A DNA stretch of 64,000 nucleotides from Malurus cyaneus samueli. Taxonomy: Eukaryota > Chordata > Aves > Passeriformes > Maluridae. Every line of letters starts with the position of its first letter. Within the stretch, counting starts at the first letter, position 1. Shown one piece after another: positions 52,952 to 64,000 of this stretch. Under the pieces are notes generated by a model. It was not told the origin of the DNA. It was given only the letters and a program-made list of their open reading frames with translations, and ran no database searches. The stretch covers positions 53,610,918-53,674,917 of the forward strand of contig CM019216.1 in NCBI GenBank assembly GCA_009741485.1. The letters are read 5' to 3'. A program made the position numbers and the translations under genes.

Positions 52952-53091
52952 CGTGACACGTGAGAGGCGCTTTCACGTCGCCCTAACGCAGGGATTTGGG
53001 AGCGGCGCGTTGGAAGGGCTGGCGCTGCCATGGCCGAGCGGGCAGAGCCCCCTCGTGGGGCAGCGAAACGGGAAAGGACTAAAGAGACGCG
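52952..53091. promoter_or_regulatory. isolated CpG-dense patch
   Basis: 17 CpG dinucleotides fall within 140 bp, whereas surrounding DNA has roughly one per few hundred bases. Such density suggests an unmethylated element: a small promoter, an enhancer, or a recently inserted GC-rich piece. An ATG in good context at 53030 opens a 34-codon frame of no known similarity. It abuts the CR1 body to the right and is too short for a classical CpG island. Confidence 0.5.
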
Positions 53092-53189
53092 TCCTTCCTG
53101 CAGCTCTGTCTGTGCTGGGGAACGCTTTCTCTGATCTCTGCTGCCACCAATGTCAGGCAAATTCAGCCAAATTGGCTTCAGCTGTCCTT

Positions 53190-53872
53190 GAGGATGAGAG
53201 GATGGAAAGCACAGCCGTGAAAAGGACCTGGGGGTGCTGGTTGATGGAAGTTGATCATGAGCCAGCAGTGCCCTGGCAGCCAGGAGGGACAACCCTGTCC
53301 TGGGGCATCAGGCACAGCATCGGCAGCCGGGCAAGGGAGGGGATTGTCCCGCTCTGCTCTGGGCTGGGGTGGTGTCACCTCGAGTGCTGGGGGCAGTTCT
53401 GGGTGCCACAATGTCAGAAAGACATTAAACTGTTAGAGAGTATCCAAAGGAGGGCAACAAAGATGGTGAAAAGTCTTGAGGAGAAGTGGCTGAGGAGTGG
53501 CTGGGGTCACTCAGTCTGTTAAGCCTGGAGGAGACTGAGGGGAGACCTCATTGCATCTACAATTTCTTTGTGAGGACGAGGGCCAGACACTGATCTCTCT
53601 GGTGACCAGGGACAGGACCCAAGGGAATGGCCTGAAGTGCTAGGGGAGGTTTAGGTTGGATATTAGGAAAGGGTTCTTCTCCCAAAGGGTAGCTGAACAC
53701 TGGAACAGCTCCCCAGGGAAGTGATCACAGCACCAGCCTGACAGATCAAGAGGCATTTGGATAGTGCTCTCAGGCACAGGGTGTGACCCTGGGGGATGGC
53801 CCTGTGTAAGGTCAGGAGCTGGACTCGGTCCTTGTGGGTCCCTTCCAACTCAGCAGATTCTGTGATTCTGAG
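53190..53872 (+). mobile_element. CR1 retrotransposon, 5'-truncated copy
   Basis: A CR1 run about 680 bp long: AAGGACCTGGGGGTGCTGG, the CATCAGGCACAGCATCGGCA area, GGGCAACAAAGATGGTGAAA, GGATATTAGGAAAGGGTTCT, and the tail GGTCCCTTCCAACTC with GATTCTGTGATTCTG. It covers the end of ORF2 and the 3' UTR. Open frames inside are interrupted. Confidence 0.93.
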
Positions 53873-53904
53873 TTAACTCCCTCCTTATCTGCAATCTATC
53901 CTGA

Positions 53905-53990
53905 TCTAGTGGAAGGCTCAGGAGGGGGTTTGGAACTATGTGATCTTTAAGGTTCCTTCCAATGCAAACCATTCTATAATTCTATGATCA
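53905..53990 (+). mobile_element. second CR1 tail fragment
   Basis: GGTTCCTTCCAATGCAAACC followed by ATTCTATAATTCTATGAT, a classic CR1 terminus, sits only about 35 bp after the end of the longer CR1 copy and in the same orientation. Confidence 0.88.
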
Positions 53991-56018
53991 AATCCCATTT
54001 GCCATCACTTCTTGTCAGCTGAGCAAATGGAGTGGATAATGTTTTGCAAAAATACATATTTTGGCCATGTCAATGCCTCTGTTACCCAGTGGGAAAACCT
54101 ATTTTCCTCATTGACAGACCATTTTGCTGGTATTTAGCAGAATAAGGCTGTGTGTTCACCTGTTGTACTAGCCCTGCTTCACATTCTCAGTGGTACAGCT
54201 ATGGCAGGAAGTTTCTCATGCAGGCCTAGTCTGAAATGAGCTCCTGTAACTCAGTCAAATAAAATTCAAACAATCCTCCCCACCCCAAAATGAAACCAAG
54301 CGAAACCAAAACAACAAAAACCACAAAAACAAACAAAACAAAGTGAAAAGGAACTTTTGTGTTTACACATTTTCAAGGTCTAAAAACTAGTAAGGGAGCT
54401 GAACCGAGCCAAGAAGCCAAGGCTGCTCTGCCCCATCAAACCCCTTCTCAAGCAGTTTGTACCTGCTGGTACTACTGTGTTTTACTTTGGAGTCCACACC
54501 AACAGAGGGAGGACTGAATCCCTGTCATGTTGCAGTGTTTCCTACTGAAATAAACTCTCAGCTACAGAAATAAATTGTTTCTGCCTGGTCTCAGCCTGCA
54601 AAATAGATGACACTCAGAGAAACTTTGCCAAACAAATTCAGTTTCAAACAGCAGGAGCTTGCATATATAAGGTATTTCTAGTGTGGTTTCATAACTAAAA
54701 ACCAAAGAACTAAAGCAGTTTAAAAAAATATACCAAAGATAACAAGCAGTGGTATATACCAATATACCTCTTCACACCAAAGAACATTAATTTTTTTTTC
54801 TCCACGTATTAATTCTGGAAACTAAGATACACATAATAGTTGGAAAACTCAAGCCCTCACACCTACTAGATGGGAAAGATTCTATCCAAAAAGCATTTCT
54901 GGAATCATGAAATATAAGTAAAATAAGCTGGTTTTCTCTTTTCTTTCTTTTTTCTCCCTCCTTTACAAATGCTTATTCAAATGGAAATACTTCAGTAGCA
55001 TTACAACTGCTGATGATACTGCAGGGTCTGTTGTAAATCATATTAGTGCTCCTGTTGTGACAAGCCTACTTGGAAATAAGTGCACTGTCTTTACTTAAAA
55101 CACAATCAGAGAATAATAAATTTTGCCTTTCCATGCAGCACATTGTTGAATAAAATAAAAGTTAGCATTTAAATTGTTTTACATTTAACTAGGGATACCT
55201 GTTGGGCATTTGTTCAATTTCAAGGTAAAAAATGTTTTTACGCTATCTAAATGGAGTTTCCCATGTTTCCATAGTGTCCATTGCCTGTTGGCCTGGTGCC
55301 CTCTAGCTCCAAGAGAAGTCTGGCTTCATCTTCTCTGTATCTTTCAATCAGGTAGCTGCAGACAGCAACTAGTTCCCCCCATTTCTAGGATCTTTCTTCC
55401 TTGAATTGTGTGGACAAATTTGTGTGCATTCAAGGACTCTCACTGTCTGAAATTTGTCAGACAAATGCTCTTGAAATCAGGTGCAACACGGTGAGTTGGA
55501 TGACAATCCAGATAATTAAAGGAATAAGAATCACATTTGTTGGAACCATGGCCAGCTGCCCATCTCCTTCCACTGCACGGATGAGCAAACTGGCTTTGGT
55601 CTCAGTCTGCCCTTGAACACAGAGCTGTAAGATATTGCAGCTGATGCTTCATTAGCAATGCAGCTGGCCATGCCATGAGGGCAGGGAGGCATTATTCCTG
55701 GAGCAGCACCACCTTAGCCACTGCACCATCTTCATTTCAAGACAGGTGAGCCAGAACCCAAAGGATGCTGCTAGAAAGTAATTTTTTTTTTTTTTTAATG
55801 CTAGTGATTCCGAATGCAAGGTCTGAGGACTCTGTCAGGCTGGTGTATGTGCCCATCTCCTCCATAGCTGTGTCATCAAGTGTAAGATTCCCATAAATTA
55901 GCTGGGCTGTGGTAACCATCTGAGTGCTCTCTGCTTGACGAAAATAGCAGGTTGTCTGTATTTAACTTCTTTGCAAATAGTTTAAAGCTAAGTGCTGTTA
56001 ACTTGCGTTTGACAGAAA

Positions 56019-56040
56019 TAACTGTTCCCAGGAACAGTTA
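56019..56040. repeat. perfect 10-bp inverted repeat with 2-nt spacer
   Basis: The arms TAACTGTTCC (56019-56028) and GGAACAGTTA (56031-56040) are around CA. The outer AACTG/CAGTT are Myb-like cores and the inner TGTTCC/GGAACA resemble steroid-receptor half sites in everted order. Function unknown. Confidence 0.8.
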
Positions 56041-59000
56041 CTGGGTCTGAGCCAGTGCACAGGGATGTAGCAGCTATAGTTTATCAGTTGTGTATTTGAG
56101 CATTTCTTACCATATGCATTCACACTAGCACAATAAAAGTAAAACACCTTCTGGGTGTGACAAAGTATCAACGTGGTGCTGTGTATCCCAGATGAACACA
56201 AGTACACAAACCCCTACCTCAGGTTGTGGTTTTGTTCTGATTAAGCTGCAGCACTTCAAAGACATTTAAGCAAGTAGATGTGCAGTCAGCATCTGATTGA
56301 TTTATTTCTTTAATTGCTACATTGATCTCATGGGCCCATGAAAAATCAATCTTGAGAAATAATCCAGCTTGCACTCCAAGGCAGCCTCAGCTGTACTTGA
56401 ATGCCAGGTACTGACAACGCATGAATCCACAGCACTAATAAACTGCTCCCAGCAAAAAAAATAAACTTGAAAGAAATAAAAATGCAAATGCTAACTCTGC
56501 CTGCACATCCAAGTCCTAAGAAATTTTTGTTTCCAGAGGGGCTCAGCCTTGCAATTGTGTTATGTCACTGGTCAGACCTCCACAGAGCTCATTAGGAAGA
56601 GGTTGGGCTGCTATATGGTTTTTGAAGATTTCCACCCACCTCTGCTTAGTCAAAGTAAGAACTGCAAAAGTAGAACAGACTCATGACATAGAACTCTCAA
56701 GGCCTTTAATTATTTTTTTTTGGCTAACATTACCCATATCAGGCATCTATGAGAACCAAGCCTTTGCCCATATAGATAGAACTCTCCTGTGCTTGTGCGG
56801 TGTAAATAATGAGAACACTTAATGGCGTGAGAGCTGGGCAGTAAGTCCACTGAAATTTAAGATGGAAGAGCATCATTGAAGCTTGGATCAGTGCAGCAGC
56901 AAGTTATGAGATCCACATCACGCCCTGTTCCAAGTTGTGTGCATGTAATAACCTTAGCTACAAGATTGGAACTGAGTTGATCCAGTTCTGGTAGAACCAA
57001 CAAAGGCATTCCAAGACCCAAGTAACACAGTGTAAGGCATGGGAAACAGTGGTGATCGGTGAGATGGATAATGACTGAAACCTCAAGGCATCAGTTACCA
57101 AGATTTTTGAGATGCAGAATCGAAAGATGAGGATTTGAAGAATTTTTAAGAGAGCTCTTGGAATTTTTTATGAGGAGTGTCCTGTGCCTGAGGGTAGGCT
57201 CTTGTCTATTACTTGAGGGTAAAATTTTGAAACGGAGATCACAAGAGACTCAGCTTGAAAGGGTGAGATGAGTGCAACAGTGTTGCCCTACAATGTGACG
57301 TTGCTAAAGTTATCCTGAGGAGCATCTCATGCAAATACCAAGTTCAAAGTGTGAATATTGGAGTCAGCTAGACAAGAGCACAGCTGAGGAGGCCCACAAC
57401 AGTCACAGATATGCTTCAAAAAGAGGATCTGCTTTAACAGGCTGACTTTTCTTTTTAGTTGGATATGCAGTAGGGACACTGGTCTGTAGATTAGGCACTG
57501 GATTTTAATGAAGCTTCTGTGTCATTGTTTTTGTAGTCCAAATGTCAGAAGGCTTTTCACATCTTCAAATTATTCCTTTAGCTCACTCCTAGGATGGCAA
57601 TTATTCGTTCAGCTTGCAGAAGGCTGCACAGCCAATTCTCTATGGGACCAATGCCAAGGTACCACTCTTGGGTAAAAGAAATATGTTCCCTAGCAGCTTG
57701 CCGTGAAAAATATCTCTGTGCAAGTAGAAGGGAATTACCAAGTGGAAGGGTTAATAAAGGCCCGCTGGTTTTGTCTTCCTGGGACAAATAAATATGAGAT
57801 GTGATGTAAGTCATCCCTTTTTCAGTCTGAAGATCTTAGTCTGCTTTCAATAGCAGTGTACCAGTACATTTGTTCTTTGGGGTTTATGGCTGAGGAAAAA
57901 AAGAAACAGAGCAAGACAAGCCACAGCTACCAGCCAATGTGTAGGTGTCCACACAAAGGGGTCAAAGAGCTGAGGAGAAAAAGGGCTGTCCTATGCTGGC
58001 CATTGTGTTTGTTCCTGTTTGTGAGCTGGTATGTGTTAAATTTAGAGCTGACTAAATTTCGGGAAACTAAGTGACCCTTGAAAAATCTGTGTCACTCCTG
58101 GAGGTATGTGTTAAAAGCTGCTAAATGAGTGATGACTTAGCTGCTGTCAAGCAGGATGGTTGTGTCACCACTCCTCTTTGGTATAGGGCATTTTATTTCT
58201 CAGGATACCTTTTAGACTTAATACAACACAGAAGCTCATTCTTTAGTATTGGTCTCCATTTCCCTTTTTGCTGGAAAATGAAGATGGGGCATGTGATGAG
58301 AGAAGAATAATTTTGAATTCAGTGAAATATAAATATTGATCAAAGCAAAAAGATGGTGTAATCAATAAACAAAATGATGGACCATTATATATATGTAGCT
58401 TTATAAATTTAAACGTTAAGTAATCACATACTTTACATTTTTGTAAAACCGTGTGAAGTAAGAACATCCCAACTTTAAACTAGGGTGAATTATCAATTAA
58501 ATTTTGTAGTAGCTGGTCCTGCAAAGGGAAGAAAAACAAACTTCAAAATGAATACTTAAAATATTTATAAATACATTATCTATTTAGAAATCAAAAGCTA
58601 CTGAAAATACTGATTTTAATTAACTTTCAAGAGGCATGAAAAGAATTGTGATTATTTCCTTTGACTGCTTTGGAGGCCAAAGCAGCACATGCAAGTATAA
58701 TCACTTCAAAGAGATTCAGGATCTGTTTCATGCTGAACTGTATTTCAGACTGCCCTTGAAATGAGACATTGTATTTGTCTACTAGCCAGGATGTCAAAGC
58801 AACAACTGATCATCTAGATGTAGGATGCCAGGTTGTGTTTCAGTAAGGATATTTTATGCATTGAACATTTCAGTGGCTCAGTGAGAGACAAACATGATGC
58901 ACAAACCTTAAATACATTGCGCCTCAAATGTCTCAGTTTGCTACAATAACATCATATATCAAAAGTGGTCAGTGGATGGTATCTGACAGGGAGATTATTG

Positions 59001-60734
59001 GTTGTGACCCTAACTCTGGCTGTGCCAGTACATGTGAATGTGTGTGTAAGAGGTGTGTGTATACATATAAAGCATGGATAAGGAATGTGGCACAGCAGAA
59101 CCGTTCTTGCCCCGTGTGATACTGATTGGTGCTTCATAAATGGCTGCAGTTCTGCCACTTTCCCAGGAAGGAAATCTTGGGCAAACATGAAACATTGCTG
59201 GTTTTGGACGGAACAGAATTAAATATTTGAGTAAAGCTCTAAGGAAAGAAGGATTCTTTAAAAGTGTCTTGGTTCTTATCACAAAATAAGAATGTTTTAT
59301 CCAGGATGATCTTTAACTATTGCACCTCCCTGATGCCTGGTACAATTTGAATGCATTCATGATGAATGAACAGCAGAAAAATAATATCTGCTTCTTGTTT
59401 ATCCATTTTCTTATGGTTTTGACCTCAATGTGTTTTCTGTCCTTCATTTCACATCTGTCACCTCACAGTATATTTTTGCTACAGTTTCTCTTTGTGCTTT
59501 GAGCGCAGTGTTCCTATTTGTTAATAGAACAAGCATGAGTACTATGCAAAGTGTGTTGAGCTGGCAGAAGAGTCAAGAAAACAGCAAGCACAGGTCAATA
59601 GCAAGATCTCAATTTTGGGGTGCTTATTTTTGCTGTGATTTTTTTATCCATGTGGGTATAATACCTGAACTCCATTTGATATGTAACAAAAAGTGGTTCT
59701 TACTCTGAAGTTTGTCTTCCTTTTAGCTGGGTTTATTATTACTATCTGCTTACAATTAGATGACAAAACTCAAGTAGAAGTATGAATGAGGTAATGGACA
59801 AAAGTTAGAGCAAACTCCTGTCAACTGTTGCCTGTTTTAATTGCCTACAGAAGTCTGGCAGGCACCTCCTTTCCTGCAAATCAAAGTGAATAACACTCTC
59901 TGTGAATATTACATTCTCATTTAATTTAGTAAATTGTTGATGAACAAATTTCAAAGTTCAAGAATGTAATTATTTGGGATTAGTAGAGAATTTCTTCAGC
60001 ATGTAATTGATATTCTGTGGATCATTTGATTAGCAGCTGAAAACAGTTTGTAATTGATGCTGTATTTAGCCAGCACTCACTCCGTATGAGACTGCAGTGT
60101 TGTAAATTTGGGTAGACCCAGAATACAGAGCAATGCAGCTCGACTGCTAACTAACTTACACTGGACAAATGTTTTGTAGAAGACTACACTATCATCTGCA
60201 GGAATTGATTGTAGTAGATTTGCAACCAGTTCTGAATCAAAAATTACCTTAGAATTCACTTGCTTTCAATTCTGTGCTGAAGCCAACTGTTTGTGTGTTC
60301 CCCCCTTTGTGGTTTTGCATCTCACTGGTGGTTCAGGGCAAAATGGACTAAATATGACTGATTTATGAAAATCCATGTGGAGAGTAGCCATGGATGGTGA
60401 AAGATCCTCTGCATAAAAACCTGCTATCTGTTGGGTGTTCCTTCAGAGCGCGAGGGTCCCTCTTGACTGAAGGCTGTGTATTTTCACCTGCACAACCATG
60501 CAGCAGCCCTGTATTGTGGAAGGAATGTGTTTCTCTTCTCCCCCTTAGATCCAGGACAGCAGACTCCTTCTGTGGACAGCTAATTGGGGAAATACTATTT
60601 TCCACATAGATTATTCAGAGTCAACTTATGTAATATGAGACAGCGTTGCCTGCAGGCTAATATCCCTGTCCAGAATTTAAATACCTTTTGTAAGATCTAA
60701 GTAAATGATGTTTTAAATAATCTTTCCTTTCTTC

Positions 60735-60787
60735 GTTTTTGTTTTTTTTTTTTTTTGTTTTTTTTGTGTTTTTTTTTTTTTTTTTTT
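60735..60787. repeat. T-rich low-complexity tract
   Basis: A run of T blocks broken by single G, the fourth tract of this style in the window. Confidence 0.9.
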
Positions 60788-63700
60788 GTGAACAGCATTA
60801 CAACTGGCACTCCTGTTCTGCTCTCTAAGGGCTGAATGCATAGATATAGTGCTATTGTTTAACTTCTCAGAGAAAGTCTATTCATATGGAAGGAGCTTTC
60901 CCTTAAGCTTTGTAGATACAATCTCTTTTTTTTAATCCCCATCTGCTCCTGAATGGCAAGAAAACACATGAAGTGTTCCATTGCATTTACCACCTTTGCC
61001 TGTGTACCACTAGATGGCACGAGAACACCATATAGTAAGAGAAGCCCTTTGCCTGGAAATAGGCTGGCTCCTTAAGTCCCCTTACTCCTGTTACCTTTAA
61101 CCACACTCTGTTACCCAAATCACAGATCTGGGAATATGCATCTGAGAGTTAAAAGCTGGAGTGTCGCCTGTGTTCGTAGAAGGACTGTACAGAAAGACTA
61201 AATTTGTCATGCACTTCAATGGCTTCAGAGTTGACTGTAAATGCAAAGGGTGAAGCTCATTTCATCCAAGCTCTGACAGACTTGTCTAGGTGGGGTTTTT
61301 CTTTGCTGTAGAAGTGACCCAGTTTTATCTAGTTACCCAGTCACATGTTGCCATATGCTTTGTAATGATACAGACACAAAGTTTCATATTAGTTATGCAG
61401 CAGACTATCAAGTTCACAGTTATCTTCAAATAATAGCATGGTCACTAATTTTCAGCCATTTCCTTTCACTGAATTAATTCCCCATGTATTTCTCTTCCTC
61501 CCCTGTGGGTCTTCCTACTCTTCTCCAGACCTCTGCAATCCTGGCTGGCCAGAAGCTAAGACATAACACACAGACACTTGTCTCTTGGGAAGCAGATCCT
61601 ACTCCAGTCTACTCAAAGGCTCTTACTTGCTCATGTGAAGCACAAGGCATGGTTGTCCTCTGAGTAAAGCATGTAGACTTTTTAAATTTCTGCTGTTTCC
61701 CTGAGAGAAAAAGGAGATCGTTCCTTCTTCCTTTCCCTTCAGATATGGATAAGTCACGAGGGAACTCTCCAATGTAAGAATGAGAAAGCTGTAGAGAAAA
61801 AGCTTTCCCTCCCTCTTCCCCCCATCTTATCTCTGAAATATATCTCCATTTACTCTCTATTTAGAAGATTTTGGAATGAGCTGTGTATGAAAACTAGAAC
61901 TCTCTCTACATCCATGAGTGGTGGGAAAATTAAGCCTGGGATTTTAGATAACTTGTGAAGTAAGTACAAGTCACCTTTTAATATGAAGTGAGGTGACCTT
62001 GGAATCCTAATGGCAGCATAGAAGGACAAAAAGGTCTGGGAGTGGAACAGGTTTGGAGGCATGTCTGTAAGGCTGTTTGCAGGATAGATCTGTTGTGTTA
62101 CAACAAAAATTGTGTGCTGGGGAAGGTAGGCTTGGATTTGCCTGCAGGTGTGGAGGAGTTCCTTGGTTGCCCAAGCAGTCGGTCAGATGCCAACATCAAA
62201 TGAAGGCGCATTCTTCTTGTTGACAATTCAGTCAGGTAGCTAAGACATGACTGGAACTCCTGCCCATGCAACACTGGATAAATCACTTCCCATATTTTTT
62301 CTGTCAGTGCATGAATGGTGGGATTTGCGGTGATAATCTAGAAAGGAAATGAAGGGGGAAAATTACTAGAGCAGCCCATTATAATCTTGGTCTGATAATC
62401 TCAAATTTGTTGCTTACATCAGTTTCCCGATTTCGTATTCAGTTTATCTGTGAATAACCTTATCTGTATTTGATCATTAATCACAAATGTATTCTTACTG
62501 TAATAGCTGTGGATGCTGAAAGGATACCAGGAAAGTGGGAGATTGAGAAAGAATAGATAAACACTGCAGAAATATTTTAACACTGGACAGACTGACAGCA
62601 ATGAACTTTGTGCACTTGAGGAAGAAAAGGTTTTGTGCTTGAACTTAAAATCTGTCTTAGGTGCTGCTTCAGCATTTCAATTACTTCTGAGGAGGATTCC
62701 GGGTGTCTACTTGAAAATAGAAAGTGTTCCCAGACAGGAGTTTTTGTCTGTATTCTGTGCTCCTGTACTCTCAAAGAAGAAGAAAATTTCTTACAAAGGC
62801 AAGACGCTAGATGGAATATACAGTGTGGGGGTTTTTTTAACATAGATTCAAACAAATTTAATGAAATCCTCCTTTCTATGTTGTTTGTGTAATGGTTATA
62901 TATATATATATGATTGAAATTTCTCCAGTTAATGTGATTATTTTGTGCTTCCTTGCTGTGTAACCTAAAGTACACTGCCTTGCACTTTTTCACCAGAGGC
63001 AATACAGAGCAGTTGATGGAGAAATAGACAAAATACCTTTAATTTTTACCCTGAATGAGTTGCTAGAAGGAGAAATTGAAGCAGAGGGAACACTGAGAAC
63101 TAAACAGTGAGAGGGTCTTATGAATTCATGGCATATGTGGTAGAGAGCAGTTACTGCTTTGCAGAACTCTATTACTTGAGAGATACAATTCCACAGCAAT
63201 TTTGCCAGCTATTCTTTGGTATTTTCTTAAATCACATCAATAGGAATTTATTAGCTGTACATGCCCTTGGCAGCTCCCTTGCATCCATCCCCTTACTGAC
63301 TGCACCCAGATCTGAGGAGCAAGCCTGCCTTGGGTAGTCTGGTTATGCCTGACGTGGTTAAAATTAAGAAGCAGTAAAAAGAGCAATGCCGAGGACTGCA
63401 GGACTGACCACCAACTCCCCCAGACTACCCCGAGGCTCTTGCTGAGCTTGAATGTGCTGGGTATCGGGCACCTGTCAAAGCCTGTGGTGGTGCAAGGCAG
63501 AAGGAACGAGTTCTCCCACGTGAAGAAAGAAAAGTGTTTGGCTGAAAGAGGAAATAAAGCACTGATCCCACAGTCTTTGAAGATAAACTCCTATGAAAGA
63601 CTGAAGCGTTGATTATTTTTAGCGGGGGAGCGCCTAAGGGGAGGGCTTGTCAAATAGATGAAACCATTGTTAGGAGCAGAGCAGAGTTCTCCTGCAGCAC

Positions 63701-64000
63701 TTTCCTTTCCATCACACCTGCATCCTGGTGTGAAAAAAAAGCTTATGCGTGGTGGGGGTGGGGAATGTGGAGGAGGGAAAAATTGCACTTGGGAAAGCTG
63801 AAGTGGTAGCATTTAGCGATGGAGTCGTTATTTCCTGTCGCTGCTTTTACCCTATTAGCTTCGCTTATGCTGATATCTTTCTGTTAATCCCCAGGATAGC
63901 TCCTAAGAGTTGTTTATCATCCCGGGGCAAAATGGTTCCAGCCTGCTTTCACCACTTTTTTTTTTTTTTTTTTTCCTGCACGCAGTGTTGCTGATGTGTC

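Larger units (their letters stand above)
53991..64000. other. downstream intergenic DNA, no gene recognised
   Basis: AT-rich DNA with T tracts (55780-55797, 60735-60787, 63956-63974), a perfect palindrome at 56019-56040 and a short TA repeat near 62899-62911. No exon of PLEKHG1 or another gene is recognised. The last 400 bp are slightly richer in GC. Confidence 0.6.

Noticed and set aside
53030..53134. 34-codon ORF with good start context in the CpG-dense patch
   Set aside because: Too short, no similarity, and no convincing splice donor follows, so it is not listed as a gene.
1..64000. CRISPR arrays, operons, bacterial insertion sequences
   Set aside because: None are present; the sequence is plainly vertebrate, with spliced exons and CR1 elements.

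Overview
The window is vertebrate nuclear DNA, most likely from a bird. Three things point that way. There are CR1 retrotransposon 3' ends carrying the avian tail repeat (ATTCTATGATTCTA-like) at about 5.8, 51.6, 53.8 and 53.9 kb. There is a decayed endogenous retrovirus of a type I associate with passerine genomes at 35.85-36.56 kb. The rest is repeat-poor, AT-rich, non-operonic sequence with one compact spliced gene. Species cannot be fixed from the sequence alone.

The only protein-coding gene I can support is iodotyrosine deiodinase (IYD), on the + strand. Five coding exons (40034-40214, 46629-46823, 48796-48955, 50170-50326, 52005-52187) join in frame, with canonical GT/AG junctions, into an intact 291-residue protein. 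It has an N-terminal membrane anchor, an acidic/basic linker and a complete FMN-dependent nitroreductase-fold domain. The FMN-binding RRSVR motif and the Glu/Tyr/Lys lid residues that hold mono- and diiodotyrosine are all present. A tiny upstream ORF and an acceptor-like pyrimidine tract precede the start codon. A plausible poly(A) signal lies about 355 nt after the stop.

Layout: 1-39.7 kb is intergenic and holds old CR1/L3-like LINE remnants (about 0.06-0.56, 6.4-7.6 and 26.5-27.4 kb), a younger CR1 tail, the retrovirus remnant, several T/G-rich low-complexity tracts, and an assembly scar at 22.77-22.95 kb: a 90-bp perfect duplication around a single N. IYD occupies 40-52.6 kb, with an old LINE piece in intron 1 and a CR1 tail in intron 4. 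From 52.6 to 64 kb the window holds a short, very CpG-dense patch (52.95-53.09 kb), a CR1 copy with a second CR1 tail next to it, and otherwise unremarkable AT-rich DNA. In other vertebrates IYD lies between PPP1R14C and PLEKHG1. I could not find coding exons of either, so the flanks are probably the intergenic or deep intronic space between them.

I see no convincing previously undescribed system. The most checkable oddities are the N-flanked duplication, the isolated CpG-dense patch just downstream of IYD, the frameshifted retroviral pol fragment and a few perfect inverted repeats.
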